A stretch of DNA of 23,421 nt from SLQH01 sp964612995 (GCA_964612995.1 CAZTGE010000062.1:1-23421); one strand, 5' to 3'; shown: positions 1-7,144, numbered from the stretch's first letter. Program-made: numbers and translations. Notes: a model not told the origin generated them from the sequence alone.

Positions 1-54
1 TGACGCAGGTGGAGGCGAGGCATGGCCCTCATTTGCGAGCTTTGAGTCGCCCTG
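1..54 (+). repeat. Dispersed repeat, family A, copy 1 (cut by window edge or complete)
   Basis: This stretch starts with TGACGCAGGTGGAGGCGA and ends with GCGAGCTTTGAGTCGCCCTG, joined by 16 bases. The same two modules occur near 12.9 kb: once inverted (12839-12887) with almost the same middle, and once direct (12923-12996) with a different 37-base middle. It lies just upstream of the PadR-like gene. The left limit cannot be judged because it is the window edge. No coding function is seen. Confidence 0.8.
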
Positions 55-108
55 AGCACGCCGCGCTGCGGCGCGTTGACTCGTGGCCGGGGCGGCCAGA
101 CTGGCTTC

Positions 109-501
109 ATGGGGTCCGTCGAGGAATCTGAGCCGAGCGGTTTCGCCAGCTGTCCGTGTCAGGGCGCGACCGTTACCCGCTTCGTGCAGCCCTTGATCCT
201 GTCGGTGCTGGTCGAGGCCGACGCTCATGGCTATGAGATCCTGCAGCGGATCCTCGCTACCCGCCTGCTCGGCGACGAGCCACCCTCGGAGGCGGGGGTC
301 TACCGCACCCTGCGCGAGATGGCCAAGCGCGGACTGGTGGCCTCGCAGTGGGACACCACCGGCTCGGGACCGGCGCGCAACGTCTATCGCCTGACCGCGG
401 ATGGACGCCGCTGTCTCGCGCTCTGGCGTGACACGATCGCTTCCTATCGCAGCTACCTCGGCCGGCTGCATCAGCGCATCGGCACGGTGCTTGATGGCTG
501 A
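109..501 (+). CDS. PadR-like winged-helix transcriptional regulator
   Basis: A 130-residue protein with the PadR family layout: a winged-helix DNA-binding domain (about residues 25-100; the stretches ILSVLVEADAHGYEIL and GVYRTLREMAKRGLV are typical) followed by a short C-terminal helix. PadR proteins bind DNA as dimers and usually repress neighbouring genes. The N-terminus carries a Cys-Pro-Cys motif before the first helix; some PadR-like proteins have such an extension, and metal or redox sensing is possible but unproven. ATG 109 is preferred to an in-frame TTG at 76 because homology-like sequence starts later; no convincing Shine-Dalgarno sequence supports either. The hybrid histidine kinase starts about 50 bases downstream in the same direction, so the two may be co-transcribed. 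Family assignment is fairly sure; the target is unknown. Confidence 0.8.
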   Translation: MGSVEESEPSGFASCPCQGATVTRFVQPLILSVLVEADAHGYEILQRILATRLLGDEPPSEAGVYRTLREMAKRGLVASQWDTTGSGPARNVYRLTADGRRCLALWRDTIASYRSYLGRLHQRIGTVLDG

Positions 502-551
502 GAGGCGACGCGACCCCGTTAGGTGTGGGCCGGCGCGTCGATGGTCCGGCA

Positions 552-2645
552 ATGGCTGACGCCGCGGCATCGGATCCCGGAGCGGATCTGGAGCGGGTGA
601 TCGCCCGCTGCCGCGCTGGCGACGCCGGCCTCGATCAGGCGCAGCTGCAGGACCTGACCGCGGAGCTGGATCGCTTGCGCGGCGCCTTCGCCGAACGCGC
701 CGCGACCCTGGAACGCGAGCGGGTCGAAATCGAAGCGGCGGGCGCCATGACGGCCGAGCTGTTCGATCGGGCGCCGGTGGGCTATCTGATCGTCGACCGT
801 GACGGGGTGATCGTCCGCGCCAACGCCACCATCGCCACGATGTTGCGCACCACGTCCAGCGCGTTGGTCGACCGGCATCTGGATGCTCTGATCGCAGCAG
901 GCGCGCGGGCGAGCACGAACGAGCGCCTGTCCGCATTGCTCCGCGATGTCGCCGTCGGGCGGTTCGAATCGTGCCTGCAGCGGCGTAGCGGATCCGGCCT
1001 GCGGGTTGTTCTCGAAGGGCGCCTGATCCGCGCACAGCCGGATGGCGTCGGCCACCAGCTGTTGCTGGCGATCAGCGACAATGAAGTGGGCACCGGGCTG
1101 GACATCACCCGGCAACGCCAGGCCAAGGAGGACCTGCGACGCAGCGAACAACGCTTCCGCGGCCTGTTTGAAACCAGCCCCATGGGAATAGCACTGGTCG
1201 ACGTGCATACCCAGCGGGTGCTCGAGGCGAATACTGCCTTCTGTGACATCCTCGGCTGCGCGGTGGAGGACGCGCAGGGCCTGGCGGTGGCCGATTTCAC
1301 CGATCCCGCGGAATGGGACCAGGAACGGCGCCTGGTCGAGGAGGTGCTCACCCGCCGCCAGCCGAGCTACACCGTGCGTAAGCGCTATCGGCGCTTGGAT
1401 GGCGGGGAGCGACTGGTCGAGCTCACCGGCAGCGTGATGCAGGGCCCCGATGACCAGACCATCGCGGTGGCGATGGTCCAGGATATCACTCAACGCGATG
1501 CGCTCGAAGCGCGCCTGCGCCAGGCGCAGAAGCTCGAGGCGATGGGGCAGCTCGCAGGCGGTATCGCCCACGACTTCAACAACCTGCTCCAGGCGATCGT
1601 CTCGCACGCCTCGCTCGCGGGGCGTAGCGAGTCGGCCAGCGAGCGCGCACGGCATCACGAGGGGATCTTCGCCGCTGCCGATCGCGCCTGCGACATGATC
1701 CAGCGCATCCTCACCTTCAGCCGTCGCAGCGATCGTCGGGTCGAGTCTGTGCGCCTGGGGCGGGTGGTCGACGAGGCGCTGGAACTGATCCGGGGCGGCC
1801 TGCCATCCACTCTGCAGATAGCGGCGACGATCGCGACGCCGGATCTGATCGTCGAGGGCGATGCCAGCGAACTGCACCAGGTGGTGATGAACCTCTGCGC
1901 CAATGCCGTGCAGGCGATGCACGAACGCGGGATCGTGCGCGTCGTACTCGACGTGGAACGCATCGATGCGCCGGTGGTGTTGCGGGCCGGGCGTCTGGAG
2001 CCGGGCGTCCATGCCCGGTTGAGCGTGAGCGATACCGGCACCGGCATCCCGCCGCAGGTGCTCGAGCTGATCTTCGATCCCTTCTTCACCACCAAACCGG
2101 CCGGTGAGGGCACCGGCCTCGGCCTGGCCACCGTCCATGGCATCGTGCGCGGCGTCGGCGGAGCGATCGAGGTCGAGACCCAGGTCGGCGTCGGCAGCAC
2201 CATCCACTGCTATCTGCCGGCGCGCATGGCGCAGCCGGCAGCCGCCGAGGAACTGCAGCCGGCTGTGCCGGCGGATTGCTCCGGACTCGAGGTGCTGGTG
2301 CTCGACGATGAGCCGATGCTGGTCGAACTCGCCGGTCTGGTGCTCACGGACGCGGGCGCGCGTGTGCATGGCTTCACCGATTCGGCTGCCGCACTCGCGC
2401 AGCTGCTGCAGGATCCGACCCGCTACCACGTCGTGCTCAGCGATCAGACCATGCCGAAGCTCACCGGGATCGAACTCGCCCAGCGTCTGCGCGATGCGCA
2501 GATCGGGATTCCCGTCGCCATCTGCTCCGGCTATGCGCGTGAGGTCCACGCGGTCGATCTGGACCGGTTGGTGCTGCGCTACCTCAAGAAACCGATCGAC
2601 CCGGTGGAACTGGTACGGCAGGTGGCACAGATGGCCGGGCGTTAG
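552..2645 (+). CDS. Hybrid sensor histidine kinase, PAS-PAS-HisKA-HATPase-REC
   Basis: A roughly 697-residue cytoplasmic two-component sensor; no signal peptide or membrane segment is seen. Order (numbered from ATG 552): N-terminal helical/coiled-coil segment (about 10-65), a first PAS domain (about 66-180), a second PAS domain (about 200-320, beginning RFRGLFETSPMGIALVD), a HisKA dimerisation domain with H-box GGIAHDFNNLLQAI (phosphoacceptor His340), an ATPase domain with N-box (NLCANAVQAM), SDTGTGIP and GEGTGLGLATVHG boxes, and a C-terminal receiver with LDDEPM, phosphoacceptor Asp631 in LSDQTMPKLTG and the conserved Lys in LKKPIDP. The HDFNN H-box is typical of PAS-hybrid kinases. The attached receiver implies an internal phosphorelay or self-regulation; no separate output protein lies nearby, though the PadR-like regulator is just upstream. 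GTG 525 is an alternative start; neither start has a good ribosome-binding site. Confidence 0.92.
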   Translation: MADAAASDPGADLERVIARCRAGDAGLDQAQLQDLTAELDRLRGAFAERAATLERERVEIEAAGAMTAELFDRAPVGYLIVDRDGVIVRANATIATMLRTTSSALVDRHLDALIAAGARASTNERLSALLRDVAVGRFESCLQRRSGSGLRVVLEGRLIRAQPDGVGHQLLLAISDNEVGTGLDITRQRQAKEDLRRSEQRFRGLFETSPMGIALVDVHTQRVLEANTAFCDILGCAVEDAQGLAVADFTDPAEWDQERRLVEEVLTRRQPSYTVRKRYRRLDGGERLVELTGSVMQGPDDQTIAVAMVQDITQRDALEARLRQAQKLEAMGQLAGGIAHDFNNLLQAIVSHASLAGRSESASERARHHEGIFAAADRACDMIQRILTFSRRSDRRVESVRLGRVVDEALELIRGGLPSTLQIAATIATPDLIVEGDASELHQVVMNLCANAVQAMHERGIVRVVLDVERIDAPVVLRAGRLEPGVHARLSVSDTGTGIPPQVLELIFDPFFTTKPAGEGTGLGLATVHGIVRGVGGAIEVETQVGVGSTIHCYLPARMAQPAAAEELQPAVPADCSGLEVLVLDDEPMLVELAGLVLTDAGARVHGFTDSAAALAQLLQDPTRYHVVLSDQTMPKLTGIELAQRLRDAQIGIPVAICSGYAREVHAVDLDRLVLRYLKKPIDPVELVRQVAQMAGR

Positions 2646-2662
2646 TGCCTCGAAGGCAGGTT

Positions 2663-2903
2663 GCCGCGACGTAACTATTCAGGGGCTTCGCCCCTACGGT
2701 CCTCACTGCGTGAGGACCTACCCCTCTGGCTTTGTCGTGGTTCGCCTGAATCTGCATGCAGATTCAGGCGTGGGCGGATCGGCTGTGCCGATTATATCCG
2801 CCCACCACCACTCGGCGCCAGATCCCGTCGTGTACGATGGGGGCCCCGAAAAAGGGCGAGGTAACCACTCATGCCCGTTGGTCCTGAGTAGTTACGCCGC
2901 AAC
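2663..2903. mobile_element. MITE-like non-autonomous element with 8-bp near-perfect target duplication
   Basis: Element proper 2671-2895 (225 bp). Its ends are inverted copies: GTAACTATTCAGG on the left and CCTGAGTAGTTAC on the right, one mismatch in 13. It is flanked by GCCGCGAC (2663-2670) and GCCGCAAC (2896-2903), 8-bp direct repeats with one mismatch, as expected of a target-site duplication. Ends beginning GTAA and an 8-bp duplication match the known habit of IS66-family elements, so a non-autonomous relative is plausible. No transposase is encoded. The inside folds into several hairpins: AGGGGC/GCCCCT (2681-2695), GGTCCTCAC/GTGAGGACC (2699-2719), a 28-bp perfect palindrome (2744-2771) and GTGGGCGGAT/ATCCGCCCAC (2771-2806). 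Confidence 0.7.
2744..2771. repeat. 28-bp perfect palindrome inside the MITE-like element
   Basis: CGCCTGAATCTGCA is followed without a spacer by its exact reverse complement TGCAGATTCAGGCG. The adjacent stem GTGGGCGGAT/ATCCGCCCAC (2771-2780 and 2797-2806), with inner stem CGGC/GCCG, continues a chain of hairpins. It would form a strong cruciform or RNA hairpin. Confidence 0.9.
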
Positions 2904-3035
2904 AAAAAAACGTCAAACGTCGTTTTCAGACCACGCTCCATAGGCGCTTGAAGCTCAAGGATTTCCGAGCCATCGAGGCACGGGGCCCTAGGGGCGGAGC
3001 CATCATGAGGGATCCGGGCTAGATGTGAGAACCGA

Positions 3036-3202
3036 AAGGTGGGGAACCCACATGGCGTGGGCGCCGCCCGCACCCCAAGGGGCATTGTAGCGGTCGGCGC
3101 CCGCGCGGCTTTTTGTTCGCGGGGGCTCGCGCTGCGCTGTGCGCAGTCGCCCCCGCTACGCCCCCATTGGCCCAACTTGTTGGGTTGTGGGTTCCCCACC
3201 TT
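3036..3202. repeat. 167-bp element with perfect 17-bp terminal inverted repeats
   Basis: AAGGTGGGGAACCCACA (3036-3052) is repeated exactly in inverse orientation at 3186-3202. The interior is GC-rich and non-coding by inspection. No flanking duplication of convincing length is seen. The length and perfect ends suggest a small non-autonomous mobile or repeat element; a structured RNA is an alternative. Confidence 0.7.
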
Positions 3203-3206
3203 GCGT

Positions 3207-3273
3207 CCTTGGCCGTTTGCATCAGCGACCTTTTCGAAGATCGAATCGGAATCGGTGATGCAAGCGGCCAAGG
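3207..3273. repeat. 17-bp inverted repeat with 33-base spacer
   Basis: CCTTGGCCGTTTGCATC (3207-3223) faces GATGCAAGCGGCCAAGG (3257-3273), 16 of 17 pairing. It sits immediately after the 167-bp element and downstream of the S41 peptidase stop codon on the minus strand. It could be a transcription-terminating stem for that operon, though no T-tract follows, or another small repeat. Confidence 0.6.
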
Positions 3274-3380
3274 GACAGGGGGTTCTGGGGGCGGGGTTGC
3301 AGGGGGAGAACTGGCCGCGATGGCCTACCGCAATTGCGCCTGGCCGGGTCTGTGCAGTCCTGGTGCTGAGCGCCGACGGG

Positions 3381-4694
3381 CTACTCGAAGCCCATGTAGC
3401 CGCTGTGGATCACCGCGGCGGTGAGCACCTCGCAGGCCCGCTGCAGATGCGTGTCGGTCGGGGGCTGCTCCGGCGCCTCGCCGCTGGCCAGGGCCTGACG
3501 GTAACGCGCCAGGGCCAGCTGCTCGAGTGGCCGGCGTTCGAGGGCGATCTCCGGTTCGAGCCCGTGGGTATCGCTCGGATCGCGCCGGCCGGCGGTGCGA
3601 TAGCGGGCGACGGTGAGGACCATCGCCGCACCAGAGGGCAGGGCGAAGCGTTGCTGGACCGAGCGCTTGCCGGCGGTCGGTTCGCCGAGCAGCACGGCGC
3701 GGTGGTGGTCCTGCAGGCTGGCGGCGAGGACCTCGGCGCTCGAGGCGGTATGGCGATCGACCAGGATCGCCACCGGCCAGTTGGGCAGGGTGTTGTTGCT
3801 GTGGGCGAGATGGCGCGCCTGATGCGCCGGGTTGCGCGAGACCTGGGCCACGATCAGCGTGCCCTCGTCGGGCCGGGCGTTGAGGAAGGCGTCGGCGATC
3901 TCCACCGCCGCGCTCAGCGCGCCGCCGCCGTTGCCGCGCAGGTCGAGCACCAGGGCGCGCAGCCCTTTTTCGGCCAGGACGTCGACTGCGACACGGAAGG
4001 CCGCGCCGGTCCTGGTGACGGTGCGCAGCTCGGGCTGCGCTTCGGAGGCGCGGCTGCCGATGAAGCGGTCGATGCGCACCAGGCCGATACCGAGGCGCTG
4101 GTCGACGATCCGTGCCTCGCCGATGCCGTCGTCGCGGTAGGGTGAGCGACCCAGCTCGGCCTGGGTGGTGCTGCCATCGGCGTGGCGTACCCGTAGTGTG
4201 CAGGTGTTCTCGAGGCCGAGCATCAGTTCACGGATCTGGTGCAGGGTCAGACGTCCGAGCTCCCGGCCCTGGACAGCGAGGACCACATCGCCGGGCGCCA
4301 GGCCGGCGGCCGCGGCCGGGCTGCCCGGCACCACGCGGGCGACCACCACCCGCTCGTTGGCACGATCCGGATGCCAGTCGAAACCGAAGCCGCCTTCGCG
4401 CTGTGCTGCTTCGCCCCGCTGGAGCAGGGCCTCCTTGCGCTCGATGTAGCGGCTGTGTGGATCGAGCTGGTCGAGCATGCCCTCGAGCGCGCCGCCCCAG
4501 AGGTGTTCCCGGCTGACCTCGGTGTAGTACTCGCGTTCGATCAGCCGGGCGAAGTCCTCGAGCTCCTTGAACCGCTCGAGCATGCGCTGCATCTCGGGGT
4601 TGGTGACGGCGGCATCCAGCACCGCCGCTCCGCCCAGCGTGCTGGCGACAATGGCGACACGGATGACCAGAAGCGAAACAGACGATCGACCCAT
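3381..4694 (-). CDS. S41 family (C-terminal-processing type) serine peptidase with PDZ domain
   Basis: A 437-residue exported protease. Residues 1-30 form a signal peptide or signal anchor, so it should act in the periplasm. A PDZ domain follows (about 102-170; GSPAAAAGLAPGDVVLAV is the typical ligand-groove region), then the S41 fold. LDLRGNGGG (about 250-258) and HTASSAEVLAASLQD are family signatures; Ser318 and Lys343 (in GEPTAGK) are 25 residues apart, the spacing of the Ser/Lys dyad in E. coli Tsp. The family cleaves unfolded or tagged C-termini, often of envelope proteins. ATG 4694 has GGGGAG seven bases upstream and agrees with the signal peptide; the open frame continues upstream only as a shadow of the ligase. 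It lies 25 bases after the O-antigen ligase-like gene, probably in one operon. Substrate unknown. Confidence 0.92.
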   Translation of the reverse strand: MGRSSVSLLVIRVAIVASTLGGAAVLDAAVTNPEMQRMLERFKELEDFARLIEREYYTEVSREHLWGGALEGMLDQLDPHSRYIERKEALLQRGEAAQREGGFGFDWHPDRANERVVVARVVPGSPAAAAGLAPGDVVLAVQGRELGRLTLHQIRELMLGLENTCTLRVRHADGSTTQAELGRSPYRDDGIGEARIVDQRLGIGLVRIDRFIGSRASEAQPELRTVTRTGAAFRVAVDVLAEKGLRALVLDLRGNGGGALSAAVEIADAFLNARPDEGTLIVAQVSRNPAHQARHLAHSNNTLPNWPVAILVDRHTASSAEVLAASLQDHHRAVLLGEPTAGKRSVQQRFALPSGAAMVLTVARYRTAGRRDPSDTHGLEPEIALERRPLEQLALARYRQALASGEAPEQPPTDTHLQRACEVLTAAVIHSGYMGFE

Positions 4695-4701
4695 GGCGCG
4701 G

Positions 4702-4707
4702 CTCCCC
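4702..4707 (-). promoter_or_regulatory. Ribosome-binding site of the S41 peptidase gene
   Basis: GGGGAG on the minus strand, seven bases before ATG 4694; it decides the start against the longer open frame. Confidence 0.7.
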
Positions 4708-4719
4708 GCGGATCGACGC

Positions 4720-6888
4720 TCACGGCGTGCCAAGTGGCAGCGACGTCCGGTTGGCCGGATGGACCACCGGATTGAGTTCCCTGACCCGCTGGCGCAGGGC
4801 GTCGGCCTCCTGCCGCAAGCGAGCGGCCCGCGCCGACTGCAGCTCTGCGGCCCGGGCGTCGAGCAGGGTGGCGAGGCGCAGCTGGAGCGGCAGTGCGGCC
4901 GGGTTGAGCGCGACCGCGCGCCTGAGTGCGGCGATCGCCGGTTCCAGCCGCCGGTGGGCCGTCCAGGCCGTGGCGAGCAGCACCCAGATCCGGGCGTGGT
5001 GCGGGACCTGGGCGGCGAGGCGCTCGAGCATCGGCGCATCGCCGCGCAGCGCGGCTGCGCGGATCAGTGCGTCGCGCCCCGGTGGCAGGCCGTCGGCCAG
5101 GGCGGCGGCCCTGGTGGCGCAGGCGTGGCCGGCCTGGGCCATCGGCCGTCCTGCGCGCGGCTCGCCGACCAGCGCGCAGGCCTGAGCGACCAGCTTCTCG
5201 CGCTGGTCGTCACCGGCGCTCGCGGCCTGCTCGAGCAGGGTGAGCGCCTCGTCGGCGCGGGCGGCTTCGAGTTGACGCCAGCCGATATGGACGATGAGCA
5301 CCAGCAGCGCCAGGAGGCCGAGGCTCACCAGGCTGCGAGTCGTCACGCCGTGCGCGCAGCTGCGCGCCGCCGGGATGCCGGCGGCGCTGGCGGTCACGAT
5401 CGCGATCCCGAGCAAGCCCGGGTTGAAGCAGTGGAAGTCGATCAGGCAGGAGCAGAGGAAACACAGGGTGGCCAGCCACCAGACGCGGTGTGACGGTGGC
5501 GGCAGCCGCATCAGCGCGCGGGCGACCAGCGCCTGGAGCAGGCCCAGCAGCGCGGCGTAGAACAGGATCGGGCCGAGGTGGGACCCGCAGGGCCAGAAGC
5601 CGAGGTTGTCGCTGACCAGGGCGCCGAAGGCGGCGCAGTAGGGCAGTGCGAGCGCGTAGACCCAGACCAGGCGGCCGTGCCGCTCGCGGGGTGGCTCGTG
5701 CGGGCAGGCGGGGCGCGGGGCGCGGGCCAGGGCGAGGAACAGCGCCAGCAGGGCGAGGCCGGCGAGCAGACCGCCGGCGACCGTGGCTTCGAGCAGGCTG
5801 TTGTGGACGTGCCGGCTGTACTCGGCGTTCACGGGGAGGACCGCGGCGGCGTGCTCGGCGAAGCCGTCGAGGCCGTACCCGCGCAGCGGTGTGCGGCCGA
5901 TCAGCTCGAACGCCGCGCCCCAGTAACCGGCGCGTACGCCGATGCTGGCATCGAGCGCACCGCTGGCCCAGGCGGCGCAGGCCGCGGCCGCCACCCCCAG
6001 CGGCAGCAGCAGCCGTGGCCAGCCGCGTGCCTGCCAGGCAGCGGCGATCGCCACGGCGGTCGCGGCGGCCGCGATCGCGCCGCGCGCGCCAGTGGTCAGA
6101 TAGGCCGCTGCCGCTCCCAGCAAGACCAGGCCGGGCACCAGCAGCGTGCGTCTGGGTGCGCGATCGCTGCGCCAGCGCTGCAGCAGCGCGGCGGCGAGCA
6201 GCAGGCCGCCGATGACCAGGAACACGGCGAGCGCGTTGGCCAGTGCGAGCGTGGCGTAGGTACCGCCCTGGGCGATGCGTTCGGCGACCAGACCGCTGCC
6301 GAAGCGTCTGGCGAGCGCGGCCATGGCGCCGTCGGGCGCGGCGAGGTCGGTGGCCATCGCCGGTAGCACCCACAGGGCCTGGGCCAGTGCGAGCACCGCC
6401 GTGACCGCCAGCGCGCCGCCGAGTGCGGCAGTGGCCAGGCGCAGGCGTCCGGGCAGCACCTGCAGCAGATAGACGGCGAACAGCAGCAGCAGCAGCCACT
6501 CGACCCACCAGTTCCAGCCCTGGGTCAGCGGCAGGGTGGCGCGCGCAGCGGCCGGCATCAGGCAGAGCAGCACCAGCAGACCGATCACTCCGCCCGGTGC
6601 CCAGCGCCAGCGGCGCCGGAGCCCGGTCCAGCTTTCGAGCAGGCAGGCGCACAGGCCGCAGCACAGCAGCCCGGCCCAGAGCAGGCCGGGCAGCCCGAGT
6701 GGCTGCGCGCCGCCGATCAGTGCTCGCAGGCCGATCAGCAGCAGCACCAGCAGATCGTGGAGCGCTGGCAGGTAGCGGTCGAGTACGGCGCGCGCCGCGG
6801 TTTCCGCGGGCCTGCGGCCCATTTTCGCGGAAAACAACCGCTCGGTCGGACGGTCGCTCTGCTGCGCTGCGCTCCGACCTGAGTCCAT
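4720..6888 (-). CDS. O-antigen ligase/polymerase (Wzy_C-like) membrane protein with C-terminal TPR-like domain
   Basis: A 722-residue integral membrane protein with about a dozen hydrophobic segments between residues 43 and 525. The signature region is TTGARGA (about 265-271) and, around residues 331-373, GRTPLRGYGLDGF followed by HVHNSLLEATVAGG, the large periplasmic-loop pattern of the Wzy_C/WaaL superfamily. These enzymes transfer undecaprenyl-diphosphate-linked glycans to lipid A core or to glycoproteins, or polymerise them. The last 190 residues are soluble, with TPR-like helices (RLEPAIAALRRAVALNPAALPLQLRLATLLDAR). ATG 6888 has GGAAGG seven bases upstream; ATG 6822 has no such site. With the 6888 start, residues 16-32 are encoded by a REP-like repeat copy, so the cytoplasmic N-terminus is unusual. 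The S41 peptidase follows. Ligase against polymerase cannot be decided. Confidence 0.85.
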   Translation of the reverse strand: MDSGRSAAQQSDRPTERLFSAKMGRRPAETAARAVLDRYLPALHDLLVLLLIGLRALIGGAQPLGLPGLLWAGLLCCGLCACLLESWTGLRRRWRWAPGGVIGLLVLLCLMPAAARATLPLTQGWNWWVEWLLLLLFAVYLLQVLPGRLRLATAALGGALAVTAVLALAQALWVLPAMATDLAAPDGAMAALARRFGSGLVAERIAQGGTYATLALANALAVFLVIGGLLLAAALLQRWRSDRAPRRTLLVPGLVLLGAAAAYLTTGARGAIAAAATAVAIAAAWQARGWPRLLLPLGVAAAACAAWASGALDASIGVRAGYWGAAFELIGRTPLRGYGLDGFAEHAAAVLPVNAEYSRHVHNSLLEATVAGGLLAGLALLALFLALARAPRPACPHEPPRERHGRLVWVYALALPYCAAFGALVSDNLGFWPCGSHLGPILFYAALLGLLQALVARALMRLPPPSHRVWWLATLCFLCSCLIDFHCFNPGLLGIAIVTASAAGIPAARSCAHGVTTRSLVSLGLLALLVLIVHIGWRQLEAARADEALTLLEQAASAGDDQREKLVAQACALVGEPRAGRPMAQAGHACATRAAALADGLPPGRDALIRAAALRGDAPMLERLAAQVPHHARIWVLLATAWTAHRRLEPAIAALRRAVALNPAALPLQLRLATLLDARAAELQSARAARLRQEADALRQRVRELNPVVHPANRTSLPLGTP
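6800..6835 (-). repeat. REP-like hairpin repeat (family D), copy inside coding sequence
   Basis: Read on the minus strand this copy has outer arms GTTTTCCGC and GCGGAAAC and an inner stem GGGCC-GCA-GGCCC. The intergenic copy at 7165-7201 has arms GTTTTCGGC and GCCGAAAAC and inner stem GGCCC-GCA-GGGCC. Differences occur on both sides of the stems so that pairing is kept. It encodes residues 16-32 or so of the ligase-like protein. Confidence 0.75.
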
Positions 6889-6895
6889 CAGCAGA

Positions 6896-6901
6896 CCTTC
6901 C
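6896..6901 (-). promoter_or_regulatory. Ribosome-binding site of the ligase-like gene
   Basis: GGAAGG on the minus strand, seven bases before ATG 6888. It favours this start over ATG 6822, which lies inside the repeat hairpin and has no purine-rich site. Confidence 0.55.
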
Positions 6902-6922
6902 CTCTGCGAGTCGCGTTTTTCT

Positions 6923-6992
6923 GCGAAACTGGCCCGCAGGGCCGCCGAAAACGCCAGCGTAGCTGGCGAGTGACGACCGAGGTGCGAGGGGG
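6923..6992 (+). repeat. 70-bp direct repeat, unit 1 (family D)
   Basis: Identical to 7172-7241 except for one base (T6983 against C7232), offset 249 bases. It begins GCGAAACTGGCCCGCAGG and ends GACCGAGGTGCGAGGGGG. The hairpin core of family D forms its left part; the outer left arm of this unit is imperfect. Confidence 0.93.
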
Positions 6993-7087
6993 GCGGAGCC
7001 GGTATCGCGAAGCGATAGCAGGCCCCGGTGGGGCCTGCGGCCGGCAGAGCGCGACGAGCGGCAGCGAGGAAGCCGGGGTGCGCCGAA

Positions 7088-7113
7088 GGCGCGAGGGGGC
7101 AGCGCCCCCTCTG
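7088..7113 (+). repeat. 26-bp hairpin repeat, unit 1
   Basis: The same 26 bases recur at 7253-7278. The core GAGGGGGC-AGC-GCCCCCTC is an 8-bp stem with a 3-base loop. Confidence 0.9.
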
Positions 7114-7122
7114 TAAACCGGA

Positions 7123-7144
7123 GCCCAGCCAGGCCTGGCTGGGC
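7123..7144. repeat. 22-bp perfect palindrome
   Basis: GCCCAGCCAGG is followed directly by its reverse complement CCTGGCTGGGC. Confidence 0.9.

Larger units (their letters stand above)
2645..2981. repeat. Outer inverted repeat GTGCCTCGA / TCGAGGCAC enclosing the MITE-like element
   Basis: GTGCCTCGA (2645-2653), overlapping the kinase stop codon, pairs perfectly with TCGAGGCAC (2973-2981); the match continues loosely inward (AAGG against CCAT). It encloses the MITE-like element and about 70 bases on its right. This may be an older element into which the inner one inserted, or chance; nine base pairs is weak evidence. Confidence 0.4.
2646..3380. other. 735-bp gene-free region packed with small repeat elements
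   Basis: Nothing here resembles a real gene: the open frames run through inverted repeats and hairpins. It contains, in order, a MITE-like element with flanking duplications (2663-2903), an outer inverted repeat around it, an element with 17-bp perfect inverted ends (3036-3202) and a 17-bp stem inverted repeat (3207-3273). The last 107 bases before the S41 peptidase stop codon (3274-3380) and bases 2904-3035 show no feature I can name. Confidence 0.75.

Noticed and set aside
519..2549. 676-codon open frame on the minus strand opposite the hybrid histidine kinase
   Set aside because: Antisense shadow with no recognisable domain; the plus strand holds all kinase boxes.
2792..3271. 159-codon minus-strand frame across the repeat region
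   Set aside because: Runs through two separate repeat elements and their inverted ends; composition is that of translated repeats.
4695..5039. Upstream extension of the S41 frame
   Set aside because: Out-of-frame shadow of the ligase-like gene; the signal peptide and ribosome-binding site support 4694.
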